From Tetranychus cinnabarinus (lineage: Eukaryota; Arthropoda; Arachnida; Trombidiformes; Tetranychidae), in NCBI GenBank assembly GCA_022266195.1, contig WHVY01000001.1:21328001-21392000 (forward strand): a stretch of DNA of 64,000 nucleotides, given 5' to 3'. The translations under genes were made by a program, and so were the position numbers. This document shows, piece after piece, positions 11,337 through 23,095 of the stretch. Each line of letters begins with the position of its first letter. Positions within the stretch are counted from its first letter, which is position 1. The notes under the pieces were generated by a model that searched no databases, was not told the origin of the DNA, and was given only the letters and a program-made list of their open reading frames with translations.

Positions 11337-11913
11337 GCGCCATTGAAATGTAGTTGTTTTGATTTGGGTTTTTTAGTCTAGTTAAGTCTATCTCAACAAG
11401 TGATCAGTAAACTGTTTTTATTTACATATTTGTTAATAGTGTTTAATTTATTAGTGTGCAATTATGATTACATGTATGTCAGTTAACTATTATCTAAATT
11501 GTTATTGTTATTTTTATTTTACTAGCAATTATTTTCAAGCTAAGGGTGATTTGTTTTGGGTTTGTTGATTAACCAAATCAGCTTTACTCTACTTGTCTTT
11601 ATATTCACTTGTCAGTATGATTTTTGGTATTTTGTTTTTAGGTTCAATTTTTGGACTATTTCTTGTTAATTTTGGCCATTTTGTTGGAAGTTAATTTGTG
11701 ACTATTAAGGTAATTGGTGTTTTGTTGTACTCTTACCGTATTTCATTAGATTAATAATAAAGTTCTCAAGGTTAAGTGGATTCTTTTTGAAGGTTTCATT
11801 CTTTTTATCACAAGATAATCATCAATTTCATTTTCTTGTTACCTTTATATTACTTGCTGAAAAGGGAACCATTTAAGTCAAATAAACAAGTTGTAGCAGT
11901 AAAAGCGATAACC
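11337..11913. repeat. Non-coding direct repeat, copy 2
   Basis: Second copy of the element at 7539-8070, same orientation, about 3.8 kb away. Core 11337-11787; the looser tail to about 11913 carries extra short insertions relative to copy 1. The two copies bracket MFS copy 1 and its relic. Confidence 0.8.
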
Positions 11914-13026
11914 GAAAGTCCAATTTAATTATGGATGACCCAGTTCAAGTCGATTATAAGATTTAAACCAACAAATTACAGATTTACACTTGAACTTGAA
12001 ACAATTATTAATAGTAAACGCCATGGATCCAGATTCGGAAAGATCAATACATCAATTAAAGACAGTCATTTGATTTGATTTAGATTTGAATATTTCTGAA
12101 TCACTCTCAAATTATGAGACTAGGACAGAGGATTTAAACCGCTCGACTCCAATTTTTAGCTATTAAACTCCTGGAATAAGGTTCTTCAACTTAACTATTT
12201 CTGTCCATCACTTAATCCTCCAGAAATTGTTCAATCTTTTAAATTCGTTGAATTAGACTCTCCTATCCTAATCAGGCCTTAATTTTCTGGACTTAACTCT
12301 TTTAAGTGTCATTCCACCATTAAAATAGAAAGACTTGATTGAAAAAGGCTCAAAGAGAATTGAATTTTGCTAGCATTCAAGTCTCATCCATAATCTTACA
12401 ATGTTGAATGTCTATTACAATTTAAAAGTGGATCGTCCATTCGGATAGCCTTAAGTGCTAAAAATAAATGATCTAGATATGGCTTTAGTCAATGATCAAT
12501 TTTGATATTTGATTGCAACCTTTTATGCTAAGATATGACTTCAGACTTGCGGAAGCTTGCTAATTGTTTTATACATTCAAAAAATTTTCAATGATTAATG
12601 ATATCTTCAAGTTACTGCAATTTTGATTTCTGTTCATTTATGCAACTATTTTTGTATTTAATCGTTGTTGTTAAAATTAATCATTGAATCATTGAATCAA
12701 AATTTCGCCATATTTGGTTTGCAGATAATTATCAATCTTAAAATGAAACTATACAAACAAATGAAGTACTTTGGTTATGAGAAACAAACAATTGAGCATT
12801 TACAAGAGTAAAATACTCAACATCTATGTAATATCAATTTGTATGTGATGTATGGATCTTTTAAACATCAAGATTAGAGTCCTCAGCAATATTGAAGTAC
12901 TAAAGCAAATCAAATCATTCACTTTCTTCGCTGATGCTAATGTATTAATCTGGTAGTCGAGAGTAAATCTTAATTCTTGCAACCATTTCTTCTTGTGTTC
13001 AACCTTAGTTGCTTCCAGGTGTCATA
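11914..13026. other. Intergenic, upstream of legumain
   Basis: About 1.1 kb without a recognisable gene. No clear TATA box precedes the legumain start. The legumain leader is probably short and lies within 12950-13026. Confidence 0.4.
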
Positions 13027-14418
13027 ATGAATATCCTTAAAGCTTTCTTTGTAATCACTTTGATTGTGTATTTCAATTGTTCACTTTCCAACGGTTTTTC
13101 AATTTCAAATTTACCAAATGAAGATTTAATACGACAGTCAAACGACTCCAATTTTAAGATATGGGCTGTTCTGGTTGCTGGATCCAATACATGGTCCAAC
13201 TACCGACACCAGGCCGATGTTTGCCATGCTTACCAAGTGTTGATCAAACATGGAGTCCATCCTGACAATATAATCACCATGATGTACGATGACATCGCTC
13301 ATAGTAAATCAAACCCAACTCCTGGTGTAATCATCAACATTCCTGGTGGAGTCAATGTTTACAGTAATATCACCATTGACTATAGACATTCAGATGTCAA
13401 TAAAAATAACTTTATGAATGTCTTGAAAGGTGATGCTGCATTGAAAGCCAAAGGTAAAAAAGTGTTGGACTCTGGCCCCAATGACCACGTTTTCGTGTAT
13501 TTCTCTGACCATGGTGGAGCTGGTGTCCTCTGTTTCCCTCGTAATGTTATTACTTCAGCTGAGCTTAATTCAACTCTTCAATGGATGAAAGCAAATAATC
13601 GGTTTGGCGCTATGACTTTGTACATTGAAGCCTGTGAATCTGGTTCAATGTTTAAAAACATTTTACCACAAGATGAATCCATATTTGCAGTAACAGCATC
13701 GAGACCTGATGAATCAAGTTATGCCATTTACTTTGATGATAAAAGGGAAACTTATTTAGCCGACGAGTTTTCCATCAACTGGCTGATTGATTCGGACACG
13801 GAAAAGTCACTAGTCAATGAAACTTTAGAGAAACAGTTTACAATCGTTCGATCAAAGACGAAAAAATCAACACCACAACAATTTGGTGATCACTCTGTTC
13901 GTCGTTTATCTGTCAGTCAATTCCAAGGAGATGAAAATGCTGACCATAGTTTGTTCAATTCCGTTCCTGACACAGTAACCAATTCAATTTCCAGCGTAAA
14001 TGCACCCATTGAAAGTCTGAGAAGATCAATCCTCAAAAGAACTGATCCAATAGAGAAGGCCGCTTTAACTGCACATTTGGGTACAATTTTAGCTGGAAGA
14101 GATTATGTCAATACAACTATTCGGTCGATTATTGGTAAACTTTGCCAAAAAGGTTATTGTACCAATGTTGATGATATCATGGAAACTCGAGTACCTTTGA
14201 CAAATCACCAAGCCTACTCTGAATTGGCATTACAGTTTCACAAGAGTTGTTTCAGTTTATCAACCCACAGACACACTCTTTCATATCTTTATGCTTTTGC
14301 AAACATAATTGAAGATTTGACAGTTCGTGATAAAGATAAGCTCAACACTATTCCATTGGCATTAAAGCTAATCTGTAAACGCTATGTTGGCGATCACCGT
14401 TTCAAAGCAATAATCTAA
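13027..14418 (+). CDS. Legumain (asparaginyl endopeptidase, peptidase C13), intronless, 463 aa
   Basis: A single uninterrupted frame, started at the ATG at 13027 (MNILKAFF); the in-frame TTG at 13009 is not used. Residues 1-23 look like a signal peptide. The C13 domain spans about 45-300. It opens with WAVLVAGSNTWSNYRHQAD, followed by MMYDDIAHSKSNPTPG and the DHVFVYFSDHGG block carrying catalytic His162. The nucleophile Cys203 sits in YIEACESGSM. ESSYA and YLADEFSINW form the substrate-side strands. The C-terminal ~160 residues match the legumain prodomain, which caps the active site until acid autoactivation. Both catalytic residues are present, so the enzyme should be an active Asn-specific endopeptidase of lysosome or gut lumen. 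Spider mites have an expanded legumain set with digestive expression. The lack of introns contrasts with the spliced neighbours. Confidence 0.95.
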   Translation: MNILKAFFVITLIVYFNCSLSNGFSISNLPNEDLIRQSNDSNFKIWAVLVAGSNTWSNYRHQADVCHAYQVLIKHGVHPDNIITMMYDDIAHSKSNPTPGVIINIPGGVNVYSNITIDYRHSDVNKNNFMNVLKGDAALKAKGKKVLDSGPNDHVFVYFSDHGGAGVLCFPRNVITSAELNSTLQWMKANNRFGAMTLYIEACESGSMFKNILPQDESIFAVTASRPDESSYAIYFDDKRETYLADEFSINWLIDSDTEKSLVNETLEKQFTIVRSKTKKSTPQQFGDHSVRRLSVSQFQGDENADHSLFNSVPDTVTNSISSVNAPIESLRRSILKRTDPIEKAALTAHLGTILAGRDYVNTTIRSIIGKLCQKGYCTNVDDIMETRVPLTNHQAYSELALQFHKSCFSLSTHRHTLSYLYAFANIIEDLTVRDKDKLNTIPLALKLICKRYVGDHRFKAII

Positions 14419-14554
14419 GAAACAAAAATCTTTTAGTTCTTCAAGCTTCGATCTTAAATCGAAAATCTGTCGCTTTCACTCGAAATGTAATTACTTATAG
14501 TTATCCTCAAGAATATCAACCAATTTCAATATGTATTTCAATAACAACCTTTTA

Positions 14555-14560
14555 AATAAA
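14555..14560 (+). other. Poly(A) signal of legumain (AATAAA)
   Basis: AATAAA about 137 nt downstream of the legumain stop codon. Confidence 0.6.
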
Positions 14561-14690
14561 CTCAAAGATTTATGTGATTTGTTGTGAGAATCAATCTTAT
14601 TTAGCGAAAACCAAATTAGAGGAATCTGTTAGGAATGAGTAAATCTAAATAAGGAAAAGGATTTAGATTTCTTATCGGATACAATTTAAA

Positions 14691-15288
14691 TCAAACGATT
14701 GTTCCATTTGATTGCGGTTTATCTACATTGGTCCCATTAACAATTGCTGGTTTAATTACTGTCGCAGGATCCGGAACTACCAAACCACTGAGCATATTTT
14801 GAAATTGATTTTCAAGTGTTTGTAAAGCCTTTAATGGATTAAGCTCGGCGTCTTCAGGGACAGGAATTCGTTCAATAACTTGTCTCATGTTTTTGAACAA
14901 TTGGTTCATTGATTCAAAGAAAGCATTGATTCGACTTTGTACAACAACCAAAGGGTTTCCTCCCGGCTGTGATGATTCCGGTGCCATTTGGTAAGATCCA
15001 TGGGTTGACTTTGGAGCAACTAAAAGCAAGCAAAATGGATTAGAAAAGATGACTTAAGCTTGGATATCATGGCTTACCTTCAACTGAATTGAAGAGGTTT
15101 GGACCAGCAGAGGATATCTTTTGTATTTGCGAGGTCAATTTTTCAAGATTTTCCCGATCACTGAAGATCTTGGTGGCAATCCTTCTTAAATCATCAATCA
15201 AATCTTGCGGCGGTGGTGATGGTGATGATGGGAAACCAGTTGCGATGGTCATAAGTAAAGTTAAAACAATTAAACGGAATGCAATCAT
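14691..15288 (-). CDS. Small secreted protein of unknown function, 179 aa
   Basis: Two exons on the minus strand, 15078-15288 and 14691-15019, joined with GTAAGC/TTTTAG splice sites in phase 1; TGA at 14691-14693. The start is the ATG of MIAFRLIV, followed by a hydrophobic signal peptide ending near ATGFPS. The mature protein begins with a Pro/Ser stretch (SSPSPPPQ). Two helical, coiled-coil-like segments follow (LRRIATKIFSDRENLEK, INAFFESMNQLFKNMRQ) and then a short tail with NGT glycosylation sites. Cysteine is absent from the mature part. I recognise no family. A secreted effector or gut/salivary protein would fit the composition and the legumain neighbour, but that is speculation. Confidence 0.65.
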
Positions 15289-16210
15289 GATTGATAATAA
15301 ATCTCTCTTTTGATTCAATCAATGAATGTTATTGTCTTTGGCCGAAGATGAAACTGCAATTGATTGGCATTTTGTTGGCTGTTAAGTAGTAAACACAATT
15401 GATGCGGGCAAAAATGATAAATACAGGTTAACACCTGACTGTTTACAATGAATATTAACATTGTCTGGTGGTTTAAATTAACTATTTACTATGAAATAGG
15501 TTAATCATAGTACATTCAGTACATACTATGAAAGTAGTCAGAGTAAGATTCAGAAATGTAACATTTATCTTATCTGATCAGTTAAACTAGAAAAGTAATT
15601 AAATCAACATGAACTCAGTTAACATAACAATATATTTCATAATGTTTGAATGAAATTTACGGAAATTTATTGTCAATAATAACAGTTATAAATATACAAA
15701 AAACATCACAATATGGTTGACATTTGATTTGTAAATGTCAAGCTGTAATTGTTATTGAGTGTTATTAAAATATTATGGAAACATTCAAGCAAGTAATCTC
15801 CCTGAGTTTAAATTAACAAACAGCAAATGACAGAATTTCAGTTGTTAAAGACAGTCTTCATTTATAATTGTGATTGATTAATATGCTGAGAATTTGAAAT
15901 TTGTAAAAAATCAAGTTTGTAAAAATTAAAAGTCAACTGATTGCCTCTGTATTATTTATCACAGATTTGTGTACATGTGAACGCTTGAAAAGGTAAAAAT
16001 TGAGATTCTAAAAGGCCAAATAAGGCACTAAATTTGAGTCAAATTGTTAGTATTTAGCTTCAGTGTTTGGGAAATATTGCTGGTTTGCCAATTTACGTGA
16101 GTTGAATGAGTAACGATGATTGCGATGAATTCATTTACAGTAGATGGAGGTAAGAAAGTGGCTTTGATTAAGCTTAGTAAAGACTAGTGATAGATTGTAT
16201 TATCCATGAT
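15289..16210. other. Intergenic between small secreted gene and SOD-repeat gene
   Basis: About 0.9 kb of AT-rich DNA with no recognisable frame. It holds the promoter of the gene at 15288 and the 3' end of the SOD-repeat gene. No clear AATAAA was placed. Confidence 0.4.
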
Positions 16211-19200
16211 TTAAAAAAAATCCTTCCTTAAAATTATGAGTCCAATTGATCCAATTAAAATGAGTATGAGATTAAAATTGGGAAGTACATTGATTGATCC
16301 AGAAATAACTGAAATAAATTAAAAAGATGAGCGTTAATAAAGCAAAAAATTAGAGATTAAAAGTCCATTAGATTTTGATGATTGATCTAACCTGGTTTAC
16401 AGACAGTGTAAGATGTTGATAATCTGACAACACCACCTTGACTATTTTTGTGTACAGATCCGTAATTTAATAAATTACCAAATTCCTCCTTAAGACGATA
16501 TGCATTTGGACCTAAAAAATGAAATAAATAAATAAATGAATGAAATTTGTTTTTACATAACGATCGGAAGAAAAATTTTCTGGACTCGTTTCACTTACCA
16601 TAAAAATTTACACCTAAAGAAATACATTCACCGTCAAGTACTAATTTGGTTTCTTGATTGTCCACCTTAATTAGCCAATCAGTTGTCTTTAACTGACTTC
16701 GCATATGATCCATGAACTTGGCAACGGTAAAGGTTGGGTTACTACTAATCATAAAGGTTTGATGTAAATGAAAATCAGCAAGAATGTTGGCGCAGGCCAT
16801 TTTAGTGTCACTTTCATCTTTATGATAGATAATTAGTGATCGGCCAACAACCGATGCATTTCCAACCAAAGGAAGATTAACATCAGTTATAACTCTGCGT
16901 TTACCTCCAATAATTAAAGGACCATTTCGACCCGATAAATCACCCAAAACACATCTTAATGGATTGGTTGGTGTACAATGGCGTTTATAAAGATCAGGAA
17001 ATTTATTTGAATCTGTTTGGTAAGGATTCCAAATATAACCAGAAGCAACACAACGAACTGACTCGACCGTCTGAAAAGCATCTGCACCGACTTGATTAAC
17101 AAAGACGGACCATCGATGCCCTCTAGTTATATTACGATTATAATTTCCTTTGTGTTTTAGATCAACCTCAAGAAATGTGTCACTTGTGGAACCATCTTTA
17201 TATTCAAATTGTCGGAAACGTACAAAACCATTTATCAAATGCTTGGGATCATCGAAAGTAGCTAAAGCAACAATTTCTCGAGCTTCACTTTTCTTAACTT
17301 CAGGCACAATGCTTCCACAAACCCATCTTTCATCTCGTGTTGCTTTGTGAATGACAACTGATCGCCCAATGATTGAATTTAACCAGAAAAGAGGTAAATT
17401 TGAATCCCAATAAGAGTGACGCCATGAATCTTTGCCTTGTAAAGTTCCAACTTTACCAGATAAATCTCCGATTTCATATTGATCAGAGCTTCCAACGCCT
17501 GGATAATGGGTTATACGCGAGTCAACTCCAAGAGGATTGAAATGACCATAAACTGAATCATTGCTACAAGGAAATTCACGATCTTCTGGGACTGATACTT
17601 CATGGACATGAAATCCTGACGCTTGTTTATCGAGACCATGAAGCTCAATTTTGGTGTGAGTTGCATCGAACGGGTTTACCTGTAATTGATAAAAAGAAGT
17701 GAATTAATTATTCCAAATCTTTTGTAAAAATTTTAGTCAAATGAAAGAAACCATTAAACAATTTGCTAATCATCATGCATTCATGCTTTTAAATGAAATT
17801 GTTCAACTTTTATTCATGCGATTGACATTTAACAATTTTTTCTTGATTCTAAATCAATTTTTAAGATAATCAAAATGAAAGAAAACTGATCAACAGATAA
17901 TTTCAATACTTTTCATCGATTAAATTTTATAATAGCTTTGTTTAAACCCTTAAAATGGCTTTTTATGGCAACTATCAAGTTTTGAGTGAGCGTCTTATTG
18001 AACATGAAACATGCTAAATGAACTTTAATTGTTATTAAACCTTATGGCGACGAGGATAATGATTTGCTTATTGTGTTGAAGCGTTGGTGGATTAAATAAA
18101 TGTTAATCATATGATTGTTCAAATGTATCCAGTTATATTTGAAAGCGATCATTTAACTTTATCGTGCGCTTGTTGAATGAGGGAAACGTGTAAACATAAA
18201 TCAACAACCTCGGTGATGAGTATTTCTAATTAGGTTCATAATTGTCGTGAAAAGGTAAAAGAGTATAATGAATCAAACTATTGTTAAAACATCATTAAAC
18301 AATTTACATGTTCAACATCAAAAATAGTGTTGATAAATTACAATACAAATAGCTAATAGAAAAGTATCCAAAATGATGAAGCTTCAGAAGATTTTGTATT
18401 AGCTGAGTAAGGTTTTATGATAATAATTTCTGATCAGTGAATTTTATCCAATTGTAATTAAAAGGTCGGTTTTTCTCGTTTACCAAGAAAGTGAACAAAA
18501 CCAGAAAATATTCACGTCTGAACCCAACCTTGATTGAAACCAAAACTAAATTTGAATCATAATTTGCCTGGAAACTTAAGCTTTCGAGATCTTACGATAA
18601 AACATAAAAGTACACAGAAACACCTTTTAAGCTGACCAAGTTGAATCAAGCAAAAAAACCAGAAGAAATATAATTATGATGAACAAATTGTATGATTCAG
18701 TAAATGAAAATAAAAAAACAATAAATAAGAGCAAAATAAAATTAATTGTTCAACATTGATTAGGAGAGGAAGGTTGTTGGAATTTATTTACAGAGTTTCA
18801 AAAGGAAGGAATTGAATCTGAAAAGCAATTTTTCCAAAGGCTGTTCAGACAAGGTTACTGATTAACATGGCAGACATGATCTGTAATAATTGGGTGGGAT
18901 AAATGGATTAGAGTGTCTTAATGAATACGAATGATTTATTTGATAACTTGAAACTGTTTAAATAGTGAAACTTGCTTGAATCTTGCTGTAAAGTGTCCTT
19001 GTTTTGAAGATGACATGTTCTTGTCTAATAAGGATCACTAATCTTGTCTCGATTATTAAATAATTCAATTAAAGCTTGTTTTCTTGAGAAGGGAATAGTT
19101 GTTGGTGAGAGAAAAATTCAAGTTTAATTGTTTTAGATTGAAGGAGTGAGTGTAAATGTTTTGAATTTTCAATTGGACAATTTATAGCTTAAAGGGATTC

Positions 19201-22200
19201 GTGAAGTTGCAATCAAAAGACGGAAATATTTGAGTTATCAGCTCGATAAAGATGTCGTCGTTTCTGCAAGTAAATCAATAGCAATCAAATGAAATCAATA
19301 TTTGGATGAAAATTTGAAAAAAGTGACTTCCTTGAGTTGAAAATTAGCATTAACTCCAAGAAAATAAACTTGATGAATTTAGGTTGAATCTACCAGAACT
19401 CAGTTTTCATGTAAATTGACAAAAGCTAACATAATGAAAATAAAATGTTATATTGAAGCCAACATTTTGAGATTGATTCAATTGACTTACAATACTCTGA
19501 GCTGTAAATTAACCAGAACATTTAACTGCTCTTAATTTGACTGTCAAATGCATTGTTGATTGATGGTGAGCTATAAAAATGAATTTTTAAAAACTCTTGC
19601 CTTTCTTTGTATCAACTTGTTACTTTCAACTCTTATAATTGTTAATATTAATCTTATTTTTGCGTACTCGTCTTCGCTCATTCATGCAAAGTTGATCAGA
19701 AAAGGGCTCAAATGATTTGATTCTTGAAAAAGAAAGATACTTTTTCCCATCTATTTGATGGAAACTTATTTTATCACCACTTGAAATGATCACAATGTTA
19801 TAATTGAGAGTAAGTTTCATGAAAAGTGATTGGTTTGTGAGGATGAATGATTTGAATGACCTGCCACAAGTCACAAGCATCACCAATTCATTTTAATTCA
19901 CTATTCAGGTCACTTCTTTTGGGCTGTTCAACTTTCTAATAAGTTAAATAATCATACGTAAGTATTTCAGTCAAAATCTAATTGAATAGCAACAATGATG
20001 CAAAAAAAAGGTTGATCATAAGGTGATTGACTTAATGGAGAAGAAAAAAGATGACCATAAGTCATAATTTAGGATCAACTTCGTAGGGGTTATTAGACAT
20101 TTGCCTATTTTGATGATAGTTGACTTTTGAAAAGTCATATTGAACAATCATTAACACTTAATTGCTGTCAGTATCAGGAAATAATTAAATAGGAAATGTT
20201 AATAATCATTATTGATGTTTGATTATAAATTAATTTAAGTCAAAAATAATGTTAATTATTAGCTTTACTTACATGATGGAAAGTTATTGATCCTGATACT
20301 TTTGCTTTATCTCCACCAAATCTCCAAGATCTAACTGAAGCTGTCATTGGATGAAGCTTTTTAATTGGAGTACATGCCAATCTGTTTCCACGTTGTACAG
20401 GTCCGTTTATATCATGAACGACAATGGATTTTCCAATAATCGAATAAGCTCCGGATAAGGGGAGAAATTCATCAGTATAGAATAATTTGACCTGTTTAGA
20501 GCCACTATATCCAGCGATGGACATTTTTAAACCTGACTTTTTGGCTAAATCACCAAGTTCACATCGGAAAGGGTTGTCAGGAGTGCAAAACGTATCGTAT
20601 GACGAATGCCCAACACTAAAAGGATCGTAATGAGGCCCACTTGAGTTACATCTGTCTTTCCAACTGTAAAAATCATTATTTGGTGGGTTTGTGTGAATAT
20701 GCCAAGGAAAATCAGTGGTATCATTGTAGGTTCCATCTGAGTAACTGAGATCAGCAAACACTGTTGCTTCCGAAGTTGGCTGATCAGCTTCTTGGCGAAA
20801 AATGATTCGACCTGCTACGGGGAAATAAAAAGTTGCAACTGCAGTAACAACTGGTCCTGGATATCCAATGGTAGCACAAATCCAATTGGAGTCATCGATC
20901 TTGTGGATGACAAGAGACCTGCCGATAATTGAATGACGGCCAAATAAGGGTAAATTAAGATCCACATGAATTTGAGTTACATGGCCATTTTGATCCTCAA
21001 CTAACCCTCCATATTTACCACTCAAATCTCCAACCTCGTATTGATCTTGCGTTCCTTTTCCTGGTTTAGGAGAAGAGTTAGAATTGACTCTAAAAGGATT
21101 GTAAGAATCCCCAGTTACAAAATTTGAACACGCAGATGATTTTTCTTTAGATAAAACTGGACTTATTGGGAACGAATATATTTTATAAAAAAGACCACGG
21201 CCTCTTAGATTATCTAGCTTCACTGTCACAATGGTCGGGTCAGTGTGAAAAGCTTGACTGAAACCAATGTAACCTTTAACGCCATCCATATCAATCATGG
21301 CTTTTACTTCTTTCTTTTTAACTGGGGTAATCAATCCACAGCTTATCGGGCGAGAAGGATTGTTTTTTTCATAGATGACAATATAAGATGAACGTGTTGA
21401 ATCAAAGATGGATAGAGGAAGATTAGTATCAATGAACTTTTGTTTTGCGCCTCTATTATTGGCTTTATAGACAGTAACTTGACCATGTTTACGGGATAAA
21501 TCGCCTATCTTACAATTACCATGGTTTCTTTCTGTACACTGAGAGTCATCTGTGTTATCTGGATCGAGTAAAGTTGTCAAATAGTGACATTTAGAATCAG
21601 TGTTTGGTCTACTGTCGAGAATATCAGTAACTAAAATTTTCCAGTCGTGTTGAGAGTTGACTCTAAATTCGCTTCCAATGTAAAATAGATTGCTCATTAT
21701 CACAGTATCACCGAGTTCATTCTCACGAAACACAACAGTACCAGCAAAAGGTGCATAAAATTGCGCCTTAGCTGTTTTAGTGTCTGATTCATGTCGTATA
21801 TTTGTACAGCCATAATGTTTTCCATCAGTAATAATAATTGAAGATGACCAAATTGACTTACGTCCATGCAGGGACAATTCGCCATCAGTGAAAACTTGTC
21901 CACCTAGATTAACTGGGACAACTTGGATAGGTCCATGTTTGGTAGTCATGTTATACTCAACTTTACCTAGGGTTTCTGGCCGACAAGGGGAACCCAGAAA
22001 ATAGGGAAAGGACATTATAGCCCACTGATAGTCGATTGATTTTTCTCTTAAAGTCACTGGCAATAAATTTATAGCCACCGTAACCTCAGACTCATTAGAT
22101 TCTTGTCTGAAAGTTATATTACCGCGGAGGCCGATTGCGTTGAATGGAGCAAACAAGGTAACATAGCCAGAAGCTGGTTGGCTTAACCAGACTATCGAAA

Positions 22201-22228
22201 TAAACACCGATAAGATAAACATTAACAT
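16211..22228 (-). CDS. Cu-only SOD-repeat protein: six SOD-like domains plus a half domain and C-terminal membrane anchor, 1084 aa
   Basis: Four exons: 20273-22228, 16599-17679, 16392-16511 and 16211-16308; phases agree and give 1085 codons. A signal peptide (1-21) precedes Cu/Zn-SOD-like domains at about 24-150, 155-305, 310-455, 460-630, 640-790 and 795-955. Each has a 'GDLS..G' loop and an 'SIIGRSLVIH'-type strand. A truncated seventh unit follows (~970-1050), then a hydrophobic helix (FNLILILIGSIGLIIL) and a five-residue tail, RKDFF. Only domain 4 (H510, H512, H533, H605, with R616 and C619) and domain 5 (H676, H678, H698, H763, with R770 and C773) keep all four copper ligands. The zinc His before GD is Cys or Tyr in these two. 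This matches the animal Cu-only SOD-repeat family: extracellular, membrane-tethered superoxide dismutation by two domains, the rest probably structural. The last donor is GTTAGA; without splicing there, translation would stop at once after CKPG. Confidence 0.85.
17680..20272 (-). other. Large first intron of the SOD-repeat gene
   Basis: A 2593-nt intron (donor GTAAGT, acceptor ATTACAG) splits domain 5 just after its first strand, in phase 0. The protein reads straight across the junction, so no hidden exon is needed. A same-strand frame at 19626-19886 has no family resemblance. Intronic regulatory elements are possible given its size compared with the ~80-130 nt introns elsewhere. Confidence 0.6.
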
Positions 22229-22974
22229 GATGCACTAGCCTGTAGTGAAATTCCACGTAATTGATGAAGGTAAAATAACTATAATAAATTAGAAGTGTAC
22301 AGCTGAATGAATGTAAACAACATTTCACTGTGGTTTAGTATCCCATGTCGATTATATTTAGAGATGGTATTTTGAAACTTTTTTGGGAGACTCACAGATG
22401 AACAATAAACGAGCAGTCGAACAAAAATTACTGAATAATTTAGCATGGAAGTTCACGATTCAAGTTAAAACAATTCAGGTGTCTATCGACTACCCGAATA
22501 TAAAATATAGACTTGTTTGTGAAAACGATCTCAATTATTTCTTTAACTTGGAACAAGCCATGTCTCAATAAACCTGTTTATTGGGTGATATTCAAGGCGC
22601 CAGCCAGCAACGAAAACAATATCATGCTGCCATCTATAGCTTTGCACTATCATTATACTTTGGTACAATTTTTCGTTAAGTCGATAGCTGCTGATATACA
22701 TGTAATATTAGTTTTCGATGTGACTGAAAAAATAAGAACTCTGATTGAATTTTATCCTCGAGCTAAGATATGAAACAGGAAAAGGTAAGGTTGGTTTTGC
22801 AGCAGATGCTAAATGTCTATCCCTAAAAATTGTCATCAACAGCTCAATGAGGTTTCATTTTCAAAATAGAAATATTTTTTAATGATTTCGCTATTTTTAT
22901 TTCAAAGATCAAAATATTAAATGAGAATTTAATACTTGCATATTATAACAAGTTATACCAATTTAACATCTGAA
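22229..22974. other. Intergenic with two short plus-strand frames
   Basis: Overlapping plus-strand frames at 22398-22571 and 22513-22773 encode weakly protein-like sequence (one ends HVILVFDVTEKIRTLIEFYP). No splice signals link them to a larger gene. A decayed exon is possible; I assign no identity. Confidence 0.25.
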
Positions 22975-22980
22975 TTTATT
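22975..22980 (-). other. Candidate poly(A) signal of MFS copy 2 (AATAAA)
   Basis: Minus-strand AATAAA about 116 nt past the stop codon of MFS copy 2. Confidence 0.5.
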
Positions 22981-23095
22981 GTTAAACTGTAGTTCTATGA
23001 TGGTCCAACGTTTGTGTTTGAGTCGAAACTAATTTTTACAATTCATAAAATGTTGTCAATAACGATACAATGAGACAAAATATAATATGATAATT

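Noticed and set aside
7539..11913. Direct repeats as the two LTRs of a retrotransposon that captured a transporter
   Set aside because: No TG/CA ends, primer-binding site, polypurine tract, pol gene or target duplication, and the enclosed gene still has introns.
19626..19886. A nested gene in the large intron of the SOD-repeat gene
   Set aside because: The frame begins at a non-ATG codon, has no recognisable domain, and the SOD protein is continuous without it.
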